This document shows, piece by piece, positions 9,235 to 23,789 of a stretch of DNA of 64,000 nt. This DNA comes from Nemertoderma westbladi (Eukaryota; Xenacoelomorpha; Nemertodermatida; Nemertodermatidae). The position numbers and the translations under genes were made by a program. The stretch covers positions 1-64,000 of the forward strand of contig JAUCBJ010000533.1 in assembly GCA_032718475.1 (NCBI GenBank), in the 5' to 3' direction. Numbering within the stretch: the first letter of the stretch is position 1; every line of letters starts with the position of its first letter. The notes under the pieces were generated by a model. The model was given only the letters and a program-made list of their open reading frames with translations. It was not told the origin of the DNA and did no database searches.

Positions 9235-10144
9235 CAAATCAGCATCGTCCTAGAGAGAGAACAAAGCCAATTCTAAATCAGCATCGTCCTAGAGAGAGAA
9301 CAAAGCCAATTCTAAATCAGCATCGGTCTAGAGAGAGAACAAAGCCAATTCTAAATCAGCATCGGCCTAGAGAGAGAACAAAGCCAATTCTAAATCAGCA
9401 CCGTCCTAGAGAGAGAGAACAAAGCCAATTCAAAATCAGAATCGTCCTAGAGAGAGAACAAAGCCAATTCTAAATAAGCACCGGCTTAGAGAGAGAACAA
9501 AGCCAATTCCAAATCAGCATCGGCCTAGAGAGAGAACAAAGCCAATTCTAAATCAGCATCGTCCTAGAGAGAGAACAAAGCCAATTCTAAATCAGCATCG
9601 TCCTAGAGAGAGAACAAAGCCAATTCTAAATCAGCATCGTCCTAGAGAGAGAACAAAGCCAATTCTAAATCAGCATCGGTCTAGAGAGAGAACAAAGCCA
9701 ATTCTAAATCAGCATCGGCCTAGAGAGAGAACAAAGCCAATTCTAAATCAGCACCGTCCTAGAGAGAGAGAACAAAGCCAATTCAAAATCAGAATCGTCC
9801 TAGAGAGAGAACAAAGCCAATTCTAAATAAGCACCGGCTTAGAGAGAGAACAAAGCCAATTCCAAATCAGCATCGGCCTAGAGAGAGAACAAAGCCAATT
9901 CTAAATCAGCATCGTCCTAGAGAGAGAACAAAGCCAATTCTAAATCAGCATCGTCCTAGAGAGAGAACAAAGCCAATTCTAAATCAGCATCGTCCTAGAG
10001 AGAGAACAAAGCCAATTCTAAATCAGCATCGGTCTAGAGAGAGAACAAAGCCAATTCTAAATCAGCATCGGCCTAGAGAGAGAACAAAGCCAATTCTAAA
10101 TCAGCACCGTCCTAGAGAGAGAGAACAAAGCCAATTCAAAATCA
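9235..10144. repeat. 353-bp tandem higher-order repeat (about 2.6 copies)
   Basis: Nine consecutive monomers repeat with a 353-bp period. The marker ATTCAAAATC occurs at 9428, 9781 and 10134. Copies lie at about 9235-9587, 9588-9940 and a partial copy to about 10144. The linked series GTCTAG, GCCTAG, CACCGTCCTAG (41 bp), TTCAAAAT, then AAGCACCGGCTTAG is preserved in order. Confidence 0.8.
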
Positions 10145-13100
10145 GCATCGTCCTAGAGAGAGAACAAAGCCAATTCTAAATCAGCATCGTCCTAGAGAGA
10201 GAACAAAGCCAATTCCAAATCAGCATCGTCCTAGAGAGAGAGAACAAAGCCAATTCTAAATAAGCACCGGCTTAGAGAGAGAACAAAGCCAATTCCAAAT
10301 CAGCATCGTCCTAGAGAGAGAGAACAAAGCCAATTCTAAATCAGCATCGTCCTAGAGAGAGAACAAAGCCAATTCCAAATCAGCATCGTCCTAGAGAGAG
10401 AGAACAAAGCCAATTCAAAATCAGCATCGTCCTAGAGAAAGAACAAAGCCAATTCTAAATCAGCATCGTCCTAGAGAGAGAACAAAGCCAATTCCAAATC
10501 AGCATCGTCCTAGAGAGAGAGAACAAAGCCAATTCTAAATAAGCACCGGCTTAGAGAGAGAGAACAAAGCCAATTCTAAATCAGAATCGTCCCAGAGAGA
10601 GAACAAAGCCAATTCTAAATCACCATCGGCCTAGAGAGAGAACAAAGCCAATTCTAAATCAGCATCGTCCTAGAGAGAGAACAAAGCCAATTCTAAATCA
10701 GCATCGTCCTAGAGAGAACAAAGCCAATTCCAAATCAGCATCGGCCTAGAGAGAGAACAAAGCCAATTCTAAATAAGCACCGTCCTAGAGAGAGAACAAA
10801 GCCAATTCTAAATAAGCAAAGCATCGTATTAGAGAGAGAACAAAGCCAATTCTAAATCAGCATCGTCCTAGAGAGAGAACAAAGCCAATTCTAAATAAGC
10901 ACCGTCCTAGAGAGAGAACAAAGCCAATTCTAAATAAGCATCGTCCTAGAGAGAGAACAAAGCCAATTCTAAATCAGAATCGTCCCAGAGAGAGAACAAA
11001 GCCAATTCTAAATCAGCATCGTCCTAGAGAGAGAACAAAGCCAATTCCAAATCAGCATCGTCCTAGAGAGAGAACAAAGCCAATTCTAAATCAGCATCGT
11101 CCTAGAGAGAACAAAGCCAATTCCAAATCAGCATCGTCCTAGAGAGAACAAAGCCAATTCCAAATCAGCATCGGCCTAGAGAGAGAACAAAGCCAATTCT
11201 AAATAAGCACCGTCCTAGAGAGAGAACAAAGCCAATTCTAAATAAGCATCGTCCTAGAGAGAGAACAAAGCCAATTCTAAATAAGCACCGTCCTAGAGAG
11301 AGAACAAAGCCAATTCCAAATCAGCATCGGCCTAGAGAGAGAACAAAGCCAATTCCAAATCAGCATCGTCCTAGAGAGAGAACAAAGCCAATTCTAAATC
11401 AGCATCGTCCTAGAGAGAACAAAGCCAATTCCAAATCAGCATCGTCCTAGAGAGAACAAAGCCAATTCCAAATCAGCATCGGCCTAGAGAGAGAACAAAG
11501 CCAATTCTAAATAAGCACCGTCCTAGAGAGAGAACAAAGCCAATTCTAAATAAGCATCGTCCTAGAGAGAGAACAAAGCCAATTCTAAATAAGCACCGTC
11601 CTAGAGAGAGAACAAAGCCAATTCTAAATAAGCATCGTCCTAGAGAGAGAACAAAGCCAATTCTAAATCAGCATCGCCCTAGAGAGAGAACAAAGCCAAT
11701 TCTAAATCAGAATCGTCCCAGAGAGAGAACAAAGCCAATTCCAAATCAGCATCGTCCTAGAGAGAACAAAGCCAATTCCAAATCAGCATCGGCCTAGAGA
11801 GAGAACAAAGCCAATTCTAAATAAGCACCGGCTTAGAGAGAGAACAAAGCCAATTCCAAATCAGCATCGGCCTAGAGAGAGAACAAAGCCAATTCTAAAT
11901 AAGCATCGTCCTAGAGAGAGAACAAAGCCAATTCTAAATCAGAATCGTCCCAGAGAGAGAACAAAGCCAATTCCAAATCAGCATCGTCCTAGAGAGAACA
12001 AAGCCAATTCCAAATCAGCATCGGCCTAGAGAGAGAACAAAGCCAATTCTAAATAAGCACCGGCTTAGAGAGAGAACAAAGCCAATTCCAAATCAGCATC
12101 GTCCTAGAGAGAACAAAGCCAATTCTAAATCAGAATCGTCCCAGAGAGAGAACAAAGCCAATTCTAAATAAGCACCGGCTTAGAGAGAGAACAAAGCCAA
12201 TTCTAAATAAGCATCGTCCTAGAGAGAGAACAAAGCCAATTCTAAATCAGAATCGTCCCAGAGAGAGAACAAAGCCAATTCCAAATCAGCATCGTCCTAG
12301 AGAGAACAAAGCCAATTCCAAATCAGCATCGGCCTAGAGAGAGAACAAAGCCAATTCTAAATAAGCACCGTCCTAGAGAGAGAACAAAGCCAATTCTAAA
12401 TAAGCATCGTCCTAGAGAGAGAACAAAGCCAATTCTAAATAAGCACCGTCCTAGAGAGAGAACAAAGCCAATTCTAAATAAGCATCGTCCTAGAGAGAGA
12501 ACAAAGCCAATTCTAAATCAGAATCGTCCCAGAGAGAGAACAAAGCCAATTCCAAATCAGCATCGTCCTAGAGAGAGAACAAAGCCAATTCTAAATCAGC
12601 ACCGGCCTAGAGAGAGAGAACAAAGCCAATTCTAAATCAGCACCGGCCTAAAGAGAGAGAACAAAGCCAATTCCAAATCAGCATCGGCCTAGAGAGAGAA
12701 CAAAGCCAATTCTAAATAAGCACCGGCTTAGAGAGAGAACAAAGCCAATTCCAAATCAGCATCGTCCTAGAGAGAACAAAGCCAATTCTAAATCAGAATC
12801 GTCCCAGAGAGAGAACAAAGCCAATTCTAAATAAGCACCGGCTTAGAGAGAGAACAAAGCCAATTCCAAATCAGCATCGTCCTAGAGAGAACAAAGCCAA
12901 TTCCAAATCAGCATCGGCCTAGAGAGAGAACAAAGCCAATTCTAAATAAGCACCGGCTTAGAGAGAGAACAAAGCCAATTCCAAATCAGCATCGTCCTAG
13001 AGAGAGAGAACAAAGCCAATTCTAAATCAGCATCGTCCTAGAGAGAACAAAGCCAATTCTAAATCAGAATCGTCCCAGAGAGAGAACAAAGCCAATTCTA

Positions 13101-16100
13101 AATAAGCACCGGCTTAGAGAGAGAACAAAGCCAATTCCAAATCAGCATCGTCCTAGAGAGAACAAAGCCAATTCTAAATCAGAATCGTCCCAGAGAGAGA
13201 ACAAAGCCAATTCTAAATAAGCACCGGCTTAGAGAGAGAACAAAGCCAATTCCAAATCAGCATCGTCCTAGAGAGAACAAAGCCAATTCCAAATCAGCAT
13301 CGGCCTAGAGAGAGAACAAAGCCAATTCCAAATCAGCATCGTCCTAGAGAGAACAAAGCCAATTCTAAATCAGAATCGTCCCAGAGAGAGAACAAAGCCA
13401 ATTCTAAATAAGCACCGGCTTAGAGAGAGAACAAAGCCAATTCCAAATCAGCATCGTCCTAGAGAGAACAAAGCCAATTCCAAATCAGCATCGGCCTAGA
13501 GAGAGAACAAAGCCAATTCTAAATAAGCACCGGCTTAGAGAGAGAACAAAGCCAATTCCAAATCAGCATCGTCCTAGAGAGAGAGAACAAAGCCAATTCC
13601 AAATCAGCATCGTCCTAGAGAGAGAGAACAAAGCCAATTCCAAATCAGCATCGTCCTAGAGAGAACAAAGCCAATTCCAAATCAGCATCGGCCTAGAGAG
13701 AGAACAAAGCCAATTCTAAATCAGCACCGTCCTAGAGAGAGAACAAAGCCAATTCCAAATCAGCATCGTCCTAGAGAGAGAGAACAAAGCCAATTCCAAA
13801 TCAGCATCGGCCTAGAGAGAGAACAAAGCCAATTCTAAATCAGCATCGGCTTAGAGAGAGAACAAAGCCAATTCTAAATCAGAATCGTCCCAGAGAGAGA
13901 ACAAAGCCAATTCCAAATCAGCATCGGCTTGGAGAGAGAACAAAGCCAATTCTAAATCAGCATCGGCCTAGAGAGAGAACAAAGCCAATTCTAAATAAGC
14001 ACCGGCTTAGAGAGAGAACAAAGCCAATTCCAAATCAGCATCGGCCTAGAGAGAGAACAAAGCCAATTCCAAATCAGAATCGTCCTAGAGAGAGAACAAA
14101 GACAATTCTAAATCAGAATCGTCCTAGAGAGAGAACAAAGCCAATTCTAAATCAGAATCGGCCTAGAGAGAGAGAACAAAGCCAATTCTAAATCAGCATC
14201 GCCCTAGAGAGAGAACAAAGCCAATTCCAAATCAGAATCGTCCTAGAGAGAGAACAAAGACAATTCTAAATCAGCATCGCCCTAGAGAGAGAACAAAGCC
14301 AATTCTAAATCAGCACCGGTCTAGAGAGAGAACAAAGCCAATTCTAAATCAGCATCGCCCTAGAGAGAGAACAAAGCCAATTCTAAATCAGCACCGGTCT
14401 AGAGAGAGAACAAAGCCAATTCTAAATCAGCACCGTCCTAGAGAGAGAGAACAAAGCCAATTCTAAATCAGCATCGTCCTAGAGAGAGAGAACAAAGCCA
14501 ATTCTAAATCAGAATCGTCCCAGAGAGAGAACAAAGCCAATTCTAAATCAGCATCGTCCTAGAGAGAGAGAACAAAGCCAATTCCAAATCAGCATCGGCT
14601 TGGAGAGAGAACAAAGCCAATTCTAAATCAGCATCGCCCTAGAGAGAGAACAAAGCCAATTCTAAATCAGCACCGGTCTAGAGAGAGAACAAAGCCAATT
14701 CTAAATCAGCACCGTCCTAGAGAGAGAGAACAAAGCCAATTCCAAATCAGCATCGTCCCTGAGAGAGAACAAAGCCAATTCTAAATCAGCATCGTCCTAG
14801 AGAGAGAGAACAAAGCCAATTCCAAATCAGCATCGGCTTGGAGAGAGAACAAAGCCAATTCTAAATCAGCATCGCCCTAGAGAGAGAACAAAGCCAATTC
14901 TAAATCAGAATCGTCCCAGAGAGAGAACAAAGCCAATTCCAAATCAGCATCGTCCCTGAGAGAGAACAAAGCCAATTCTAAATCAGTATCGTCCTAGAGA
15001 GAGAGAACAAAGCCAATTCCAAATCAGCATCGGCTTGGAGAGAGAACAAAGCCAATTCTAAATCAGCATCGCCCTAGAGAGAGAACAAAGCCAATTCTAA
15101 ATCAGCATCGGCCTAGAGAGAGAACAAAGCCAATTCTAAATCAGAATCGTCCCAGAGAGAGAACAAAGCCAATTCCAAATCAGCATCGGCCTAGAGAGAG
15201 AACAAAGCCAATTCTAAATCAGAATCGTCCTAGAGAGAACAAAGCCAATTCTAAATCAGCATCGTCCTAGAGAGAACAAAGCCAATTCTAAATCAGCATC
15301 GTCCTAGAGAGAGAGAACAAAGCCAATTCTAAATCAGAATCGTCCTGGAGAGAACAAAGCCAATTCTAAATCAGCATCGTCCTAGAGAGAGAGAACAAAG
15401 CCAATTCTAAATCAGAATCGTCCCAGAGAGAGAACAAAGCCAATTCCAAATCAGCATCGGCCTAGAGAGAGAGAACAAAGCCAATTCTAAATCAGAATCG
15501 TCCCAGAGAGAGAACAAAGCCAATTCTAAATCAGCATCGTCCTAGAGAGAGAGAACAAAGCCAATTCTAAATCAGAATCGTCCTGGAGAGAACAAAGCCA
15601 ATTCTAAATCAGCATCGTCCTAGAGAGAGAGAACAAAGCCAATTCTAAATCAGAATCGTCCCAGAGAGAGAACAAAGCCAATTCCAAATCAGAATCGTCC
15701 CAGAGAGAGAACAAAGCCAATTCTAAATCAGCATCGCCCTAGAGAGAGAACAAAGCCAATTCCAAATCAGCACCGGTCTAGAGAGAGAACAAAGCCAATT
15801 CTAAATCAGCATCGTCCTAGAGAGAGAACAAAGCCAATTCTAAATCAGCATCGTCCTAGAGAGAGAACAAAGCCAATTCCAAATCAGCATCGGCTTGGAG
15901 AGAGAACAAAGCCAATTCTAAATCAGCATCGTCCTAGAGAGAGAACAAAGCCAATTCCAAATCAGCATCGGCTTGGAGAGAGAACAAAGCCAATTCTAAA
16001 TCAGCATCGGCCTAGAGAGAGAACAAAGCCAATTCTAAATCAGAATCGTCCCAGAGAGAGAACAAAGCCAATTCCAAATCAGCATCGGCCTAGAGAGAGA

Positions 16101-19100
16101 ACAAAGCCAATTCTAAATAAGCATCGGCCTAGAGAGAGAACAAAGCCAATTCTAAATCAGAATCGTCCCAGAGAGAGAACAAAGCCAATTCTAAATCAGC
16201 ATCGTCCTAGAGAGAGAGAACAAAGCCAATTCCAAATCAGCATCGGCTTGGAGAGAGAACAAAGCCAATTCTAAATCAGCATCGCCCTAGAGAGAGAACA
16301 AAGCCAATTCTAAATCAGCACCGGTCTAGAGAGAGAACAAAGCCAATTCTAAATCAGCACCGTCCTAGAGAGAGAACAAAGCCAATTCTAAATCAGCATC
16401 GTCCTAGAGAGAGAACAAAGCCAATTCTAAATCAGAATCGTCCCAGAGAGAGAACAAAGCCAATTCTAAATCAGCATCGTCCTAGAGAGAGAGAACAAAG
16501 CCAATTCCAAATCAGCATCGGCTTGGAGAGAGAACAAAGCCAATTCTAAATCAGCATCGCCCTAGAGAGAGAACAAAGCCAATTCTAAATCAGCACCGGT
16601 CTAGAGAGAGAACAAAGCCAATTCTAAATCAGCACCGTCCTAGAGAGAGAACAAAGCCAATTCTAAATCAGCATCGCCCTAGAGAGAGAACAAAGCCAAT
16701 TCTAAATCAGCACCGGTCTAGAGAGAGAACAAAGCCAATTCTAAATCAGCACCGTCCTAGAGAGAGAACAAAGCCAATTCTAAATCAGCATCGTCCTAGA
16801 GAGAACAAAGCCAATTCTAAATCAGAATCGTCCCAGAGAGAGAACAAAGCCAATTCTAAATCAGCATCGTCCTAGAGAGAGAGAACAAAGCCAATTCCAA
16901 ATCAGCATCGGCTTGGAGAGAGAACAAAGCCAATTCTAAATCAGCATCGCCCTAGAGAGAGAACAAAGCCAATTCTAAATCAGAATCGTCCCAGAGAGAG
17001 AACAAAGCCAATTCCAAATCAGAATCGTCCCAGAGAGAGAACAAAGCCAATTCCAAATCAGCATCGGCTTGGAGAGAGAACAAAGCCAATTCTAAATCAG
17101 CATCGGCCTAGAGAGAGAACAAAGCCAATTCTAAATCAGAATCGTCCCAGAGAGAGAACAAAGCCAATTCCAAATCAGCATCGGCTTGGAGAGAGAACAA
17201 AGCCAATTCTAAATCAGCATCGGCCTAGAGAGAGAACAAAGCCAATTCTAAATAAGCACCGGCTTAGAGAGAGAACAAAGCCAATTCCAAATCAGCATCG
17301 GCCTAGAGAGAGAACAAAGCCAATTCCAAATCAGAATCGTCCTAGAGAGAGAACAAAGACAATTCTAAATCAGAATCGTCCTAGAGAGAGAACAAAGCCA
17401 ATTCTAAATCAGCATCGCCCTAGAGAGAGAACAAAGCCAATTCTAAATCAGCACCGGTCTAGAGAGAGAACAAAGCCAATTCTAAATCAGCACCGTCCTA
17501 GAGAGAGAGAACAAAGCCAATTCTAAATCAGCATCGTCCTAGAGAGAGAACAAAGCCAATTCTAAATCAGAATCGTCCTAGAGAGAGAACAAAGCCAATT
17601 CTAAATAAGCACCGGCTTAGAGAGAGAACAAAGCCAATTCTAAATCAGAATCGTCCCAGAGAGAGAACAAAGCCAATTCTAAATCAGCATCGTCCTAGAG
17701 AGAGAGAACAAAGCCAATTCTAAATCAGCATCGTCCTAGAGAGAGAACAAAGCCAATTCTAAATCAGAATCGTCCCAGAGAGAGAACAAAGCCAATTCTA
17801 AATCAGCATCGTCCTAGAGAGAGAGAACAAAGCCAATTCTAAATCAGCAACGGACTAGAGAGAGAACAAAGCCAATTCTAAATCAGAATCGTCCTAGAGA
17901 GAGAACAAAGCCAATTCTAAATAAGCACCGGCTTAGAGAGAGAACAAAGCCAATTCTAAATCAGAATCGTCCTAGAGAGAGAACAAAGCCAATTCTAAAT
18001 CAGAATCGTCCTAGAGAGAGAACAAAGCCAATTCTAAATCAGCATCGTCCTAGAGAGAGAACAAAGCCAATTCTAAATAAGCACCGGTCTAGAGAGAGAA
18101 CAAAGCCAATTCTAAATCAGCACCGTCCTAGAGAGAGAGAACAAAGCCAATTCCAAATCAGCATCGTCCTAGAGAGAGAGAACAAAGCCAATTCTAAATC
18201 AGCACCGGTCTAGAGAGAGAACAAAGCCAATTCTAAATCAGCACCGTCCTAGAGAGAGAGAACAAAGCCAATTCCAAATCAGCATCGTCCTAGAGAGAGA
18301 GAACAAAGCCAATTCTAAATCAGAATCGTCCCAGAGAGAGAACAAAGCCAATTCTAAATCAGCATCGCCCTAGAGAGAGAACAAAGCCAATTCTAAATCA
18401 GCACCGTCCTAGAGAGAGAGAACAAAGCCAATTCCAAATCAGCATCGTCCTAGAGAGAGAGAACAAAGCCAATTCTAAATCAGAATCGTCCCAGAGAGAG
18501 AACAAAGCCAATTCTAAATCAGCATCGCCCTAGAGAGAGAACAAAGCCAATTCTAAATCAGCACCGTCCTAGAGAGAGAGAACAAAGCCAATTCTAAATC
18601 AGAATCGTCCTAGAGAGAGAACAAAGCCAATTCTAAATAAGCATCGTCCTAGAGAGAGAACAAAGCCAATTCTAAATCAGCATCGCCCTAGAGAGAGAAC
18701 AAAGCCAATTCTAAATCAGCACCGGTCTAGAGAGAGAACAAAGCCAATTCCAAATCAGCATCGCCCTAGAGAGAGAACAAAGCCAATTCTAAATCAGCAC
18801 CGGTCTAGAGAGAGAACAAAGCCAATTCTAAATCAGCACCGGTCTAGAGAGAGAACAAAGCCAATTCCAAATCAGCATCGTCCTAGAGAGAGAACAAAGC
18901 CAATTCTAAATCAGCACCGGTCTAGAGAGAGAACAAAGCCAATTCCAAATCAGCATCGTCCTAGAGAGAGAGAACAAAGCCAATTCTAAATCAGAATCGT
19001 CCCAGAGAGAGAACAAAGCCAATTCTAAATCAGCATCGCCCTAGAGAGAGAACAAAGCCAATTCTAAATCAGCACCGGTCTAGAGAGAGAACAAAGCCAA

Positions 19101-19701
19101 TTCCAAATCAGCATCGCCCTAGAGAGAGAACAAAGCCAATTCTAAATCAGCACCGGTCTAGAGAGAGAACAAAGCCAATTCTAAATCAGCACCGTCCTAG
19201 AGAGAGAGAACAAAGCCAATTCCAAATCAGCATCGTCCTAGAGAGAGAGAACAAAGCCAATTCTAAATCAGAATCGTCCCAGAGAGAGAACAAAGCCAAT
19301 TCTAAATCAGCATCGCCCTAGAGAGAGAACAAAGCCAATTCTAAATCAGCACCGGTCTAGAGAGAGAACAAAGCCAATTCTAAATCAGCACCGTCCTAGA
19401 GAGAGAGAACAAAGCCAATTCCAAATCAGCATCGTCCTAGAGAGAGAACAAAGCCAATTCCAAATCAGCATCGTCCTAGAGAGAGAACAAAGCCAATTCT
19501 AAATCAGCATCGTCCTAGAGAGAACAAAGCCAATTCCAAATCAGCATCGGCCTAGAGAGAGAACAAAGCCAATTCTAAATAAGCACCGGCTTAGAGAGAG
19601 AACAAAGCCAATTCCAAATCAGCATCGGCCTAGAGAGAGAACAAAGCCAATTCTAAATCAGCATCGTCCTAGAGAGAGAACAAAGCCAATTCTAAATCAG
19701 C

Positions 19702-20948
19702 ATCGTCCTAGAGAGAACAAAGCCAATTCTAAATCAGCATCGTCCTAGAGAGAGAACAAAGCCAATTCTAAATCAGCATCGTCCTAGAGAGAACAAAGCC
19801 AATTCCAAATCAGCATCGGCCTAGAGAGAGAACAAAGCCAATTCTAAATAAGCACCGGCTTAGAGAGAGAACAAAGCCAATTCCAAATCAGCATCGGCCT
19901 AGAGAGAGAACAAAGCCAATTCTAAATCAGCATCGTCCTAGAGAGAGAACAAAGCCAATTCTAAATCAGCATCGTCCTAGAGAGAACAAAGCCAATTCCA
20001 AATCAGCATCGGCCTAGAGAGAGAACAAAGCCAATTCTAAATAAGCACCGGCTTAGAGAGAGAACAAAGCCAATTCCAAATCAGCATCGGCCTAGAGAGA
20101 GAACAAAGCCAATTCTAAATCAGAATCGTCCCAGAGAGAGAACAAAGCCAATTCCAAATCAGCATCGGCCTAGAGAGAGAACAAAGCCAATTCTAAATAA
20201 GCACCGGCTTAGAGAGAGAACAAAGCCAATTCCAAATCAGCATCGGCCTAGAGAGAGAACAAAGCCAATTCCAAATCAGAATCGTCCTAGAGAGAGAACA
20301 AAGACAATTCTAAATCAGAATCGTCCTAGAGAGAACAAAGCCAATTCTAAATCAGCATCGTCCTAGAGAGAGAACAAAGCCAATTCTAAATCAGCATCGT
20401 CCTAGAGAGAACAAAGCCAATTCCAAATCAGCATCGGCCTAGAGAGAGAACAAAGCCAATTCTAAATAAGCACCGGCTTAGAGAGAGAACAAAGCCAATT
20501 CCAAATCAGCATCGGCCTAGAGAGAGAACAAAGCCAATTCTAAATCAGCATCGTCCTAGAGAGAGAACAAAGCCAATTCTAAATCAGCATCGTCCTAGAG
20601 AGAACAAAGCCAATTCCAAATCAGCATCGGCCTAGAGAGAGAACAAAGCCAATTCTAAATAAGCACCGGCTTAGAGAGAGAACAAAGCCAATTCCAAATC
20701 AGCATCGGCCTAGAGAGAGAACAAAGCCAATTCTAAATCAGAATCGTCCCAGAGAGAGAACAAAGCCAATTCCAAATCAGCATCGGCCTAGAGAGAGAAC
20801 AAAGCCAATTCTAAATAAGCACCGGCTTAGAGAGAGAACAAAGCCAATTCCAAATCAGCATCGGCCTAGAGAGAGAACAAAGCCAATTCCAAATCAGAAT
20901 CGTCCTAGAGAGAGAACAAAGACAATTCTAAATCAGAATCGTCCTAGA
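19702..20948. repeat. 618-bp tandem duplication within the satellite
   Basis: The marker AAGCACCGGCTTAG occurs at 19850, 20043 and 20199, and again at 20468, 20661 and 20817, each shifted by 618 bp. The rare AAAGACAATT variant follows in both copies. The copies differ at their edges, giving limits of about 19702-20319 and 20320-20948. Confidence 0.8.
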
Positions 20949-21330
20949 GAGAGAACAAAGCCAATTCCAAATCAACACCGTCCTAGAGAGAGAACAAAGC
21001 CAATTCTAAATCAGCATCGTCCTAGAGAGAGAACAAAGCCAATTCTAAATCAGCATCGCCCTAGAGAGAGAACAAAGCCAATTCTAAATCAGAATCGTCC
21101 CAGAGAGAGAACAAAGCCAATTCTAAATCAGCATCGCCCTAGAGAGAGAACAAAGCCAATTCTAAATCAGCACCGTCCTAGAGAGAGAGAACAAAGCCAA
21201 TTCTAAATCAGCATCGCCCTAGAGAGAGAACAAAGCCAATTCTAAATCAGCACCGTCCTAGAGAGAGAGAACAAAGCCAATTCTAAATCAGAATCGTCCC
21301 AGAGAGAGAACAAAGCCAATTCTAAATCAG

Positions 21331-21652
21331 CACCGGTCTAGAGAGAGAGAACAAAGCCAATTCTAAATCAGCATCGTCCTAGAGAGAGAACAAAGCCAAT
21401 TCTAAATCAGCACCGGTCTAGAGAGAGAGAACAAAGCCAATTCTAAATCAGCATCGTCCTAGAGAGAGAGAACAAAGCCAATTCTAAATCAGCACCGGTC
21501 TAGAGAGAGAGAACAAAGCCAATTCTAAATCAGCATCGTCCTAGAGAGAGAACAAAGCCAATTCTAAATCAGCACCGGTCTAGAGAGAGAGAACAAAGCC
21601 AATTCTAAATCAGCATCGTCCTAGAGAGAGAACAAAGCCAATTCTAAATCAG
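21331..21652. repeat. Dimeric sub-array (80-82 bp period, four copies)
   Basis: CACCGGTCTAG units (41 bp) alternate with CATCGTCCTAG units (39 or 41 bp). CACCGGTCTAG starts at 21331, 21411, 21493 and 21573. Confidence 0.75.
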
Positions 21653-23789
21653 CATCGTCCTAGAGAGAACAAAGCCAATTCTAAATCAGCATCGGCCTAG
21701 AGAGAGAACAAAGCCAATTCTAAATCAGAATCGTCCCAGAGAGAGAACAAAGCCAATTCTAAATCAGCATCGGCCTAGAGAGAGAACAAAGCCAATTATA
21801 AATCAGCATCGGCCTAGAGAGAGAACAAAGCCAATTATAAATCAGCATCGTCCTAGAGAGAGAACAAAGCCAATTCTAAATCAGCATCGTCCTAGAGAGA
21901 GAGAACAAAGCCAATTCTAAATCAGCATCGGCCTAGAGAGAGAACAAAGCCAATTCTAAATCAGCATCGGCCTAGAGAGAGAACAAAGCCAATTCTAAAT
22001 CAGCACCGGCTTAGAGAGAGAACAAAGCCAATTCTAAATCAGCATCGGCCTAGAGAGAGAACAAAGCCAATTCTAAATCAGCATCGGCCTAGAGAGAGAA
22101 CAAAGCCAATTCTAAATCAGCATCGGCCTAGAGAGAGAACAAAGCCAATTATAAATCAGCATCGGCCTAGAGAGAGAACAAAGCCAATTATAAATCAGCA
22201 TCGTCCTAGAGAGAGAACAAAGCCAATTCTAAATCAGCATCGTCCTAGAGAGAGAGAACAAAGCCAATTCTAAATCAGCATCGGCCTAGAGAGAGAACAA
22301 AGCCAATTCTAAATCAGCACCGGCTTAGAGAGAGAACAAAGCCAATTCCAAATAAGCATCGGCCTAGAGAGAGAACAAAGCCAATTCTAAATCAGCATCG
22401 TCCTAGAGAGAGAGAACAAAGCCAATTCTAAATCAGCATCGTCCTAGAGAGAGAGAACAAAGCCAATTCTAAATCAGAATCGTCCCAGAGAGAGAACAAA
22501 GCCAATTCTAAATCAGCATCGGCCTAGAGAGAGAACAAAGCCAATTCTAAATCAGAATCGTCCCAGAGAGAGAACAAAGCCAATTCTAAATCAGCATCGG
22601 CCTAGAGAGAGAACAAAGCCAATTATAAATCAGCATCGTCCTAGAGAGAGAACAAAGCCAATTCTAAATCAGCATCGTCCTAGAGAGAGAGAACAAAGCC
22701 AATTCTAAATCAGCATCGGCCTAGAGAGAGAACAAAGCCAATTCTAAATCAGCATCGGCCTAGAGAGAGAACAAAGCCAATTCTAAATCAGCATCGTCCT
22801 AGAGAGAGAGAACAAAGCCAATTCTAAATCAGCATCGTCCTAGAGAGAGAACAAAGCCAATTCTAAATCAGCATCGGCCTAGAGAGAGAGAACAAAGCCA
22901 ATTCTAAATCAACACCGTCCTAGAGAGAGAACAAAGCCAATTCTAAATCAGCATCGTCCTAGAGAGAGAACAAAGCCAATTCTAAATCAGAATCGTCCTA
23001 GAGAGAGAGAACAAAGCCAATTCAAAATCAACACCGTCCTAGAGAGAGAACAAAGCCAATTCTAAATCAGCATCGTCCCAGAGAGAGAACAAAGCCAATT
23101 CTAAATCAGAATCGTCCCAGAGAGAGAACAAAGCCAATTCTAAATCAGCATCGGCCTAGAGAGAGAACAAAGCCAATTCTAAATAAGCACCGTCCTAGAG
23201 AGAGAGAACAAAGCCAATTCTAAATCAACACCGTCCTAGAGAGAGAACAAAGCCAATTCTAAATAAGCATCGCCCTAGAGAGAGAGAACAAAGCCAATTC
23301 TAAATCAGCATCGTCCTAGAGAGAGAGAACAAAGCCAATTCAAAATCAACACCGTCCTAGAGAGAGAACAAAGCCAATTCTAAATCAGCATCGTCCCAGA
23401 GAGAGAACAAAGCCAATTCTAAATCAGAATCGTCCCAGAGAGAGAACAAAGCCAATTCTAAATCAGCATCGGCCTAGAGAGAGAACAAAGCCAATTCTAA
23501 ATCAGCATCGTCCTAGAGAGAGAGAACAAAGCCAATTCTAAATCAGCATCGTCCTAGAGAGAGAGAACAAAGCCAATTCTAAATCAGAATCGTCCCAGAG
23601 AGAGAACAAAGCCAATTCTAAATCAGCATCGTCCCAGAGAGAGAACAAAGCCAATTCAAAATCAACACCGTCCTAGAGAGAGAACAAAGCCAATTCTAAA
23701 TCAGCATCGTCCCAGAGAGAGAACAAAGCCAATTCTAAATCAGCATCGTCCTAGAGAGAGAACAAAGACAATTCTAAATCAGCATCGCC

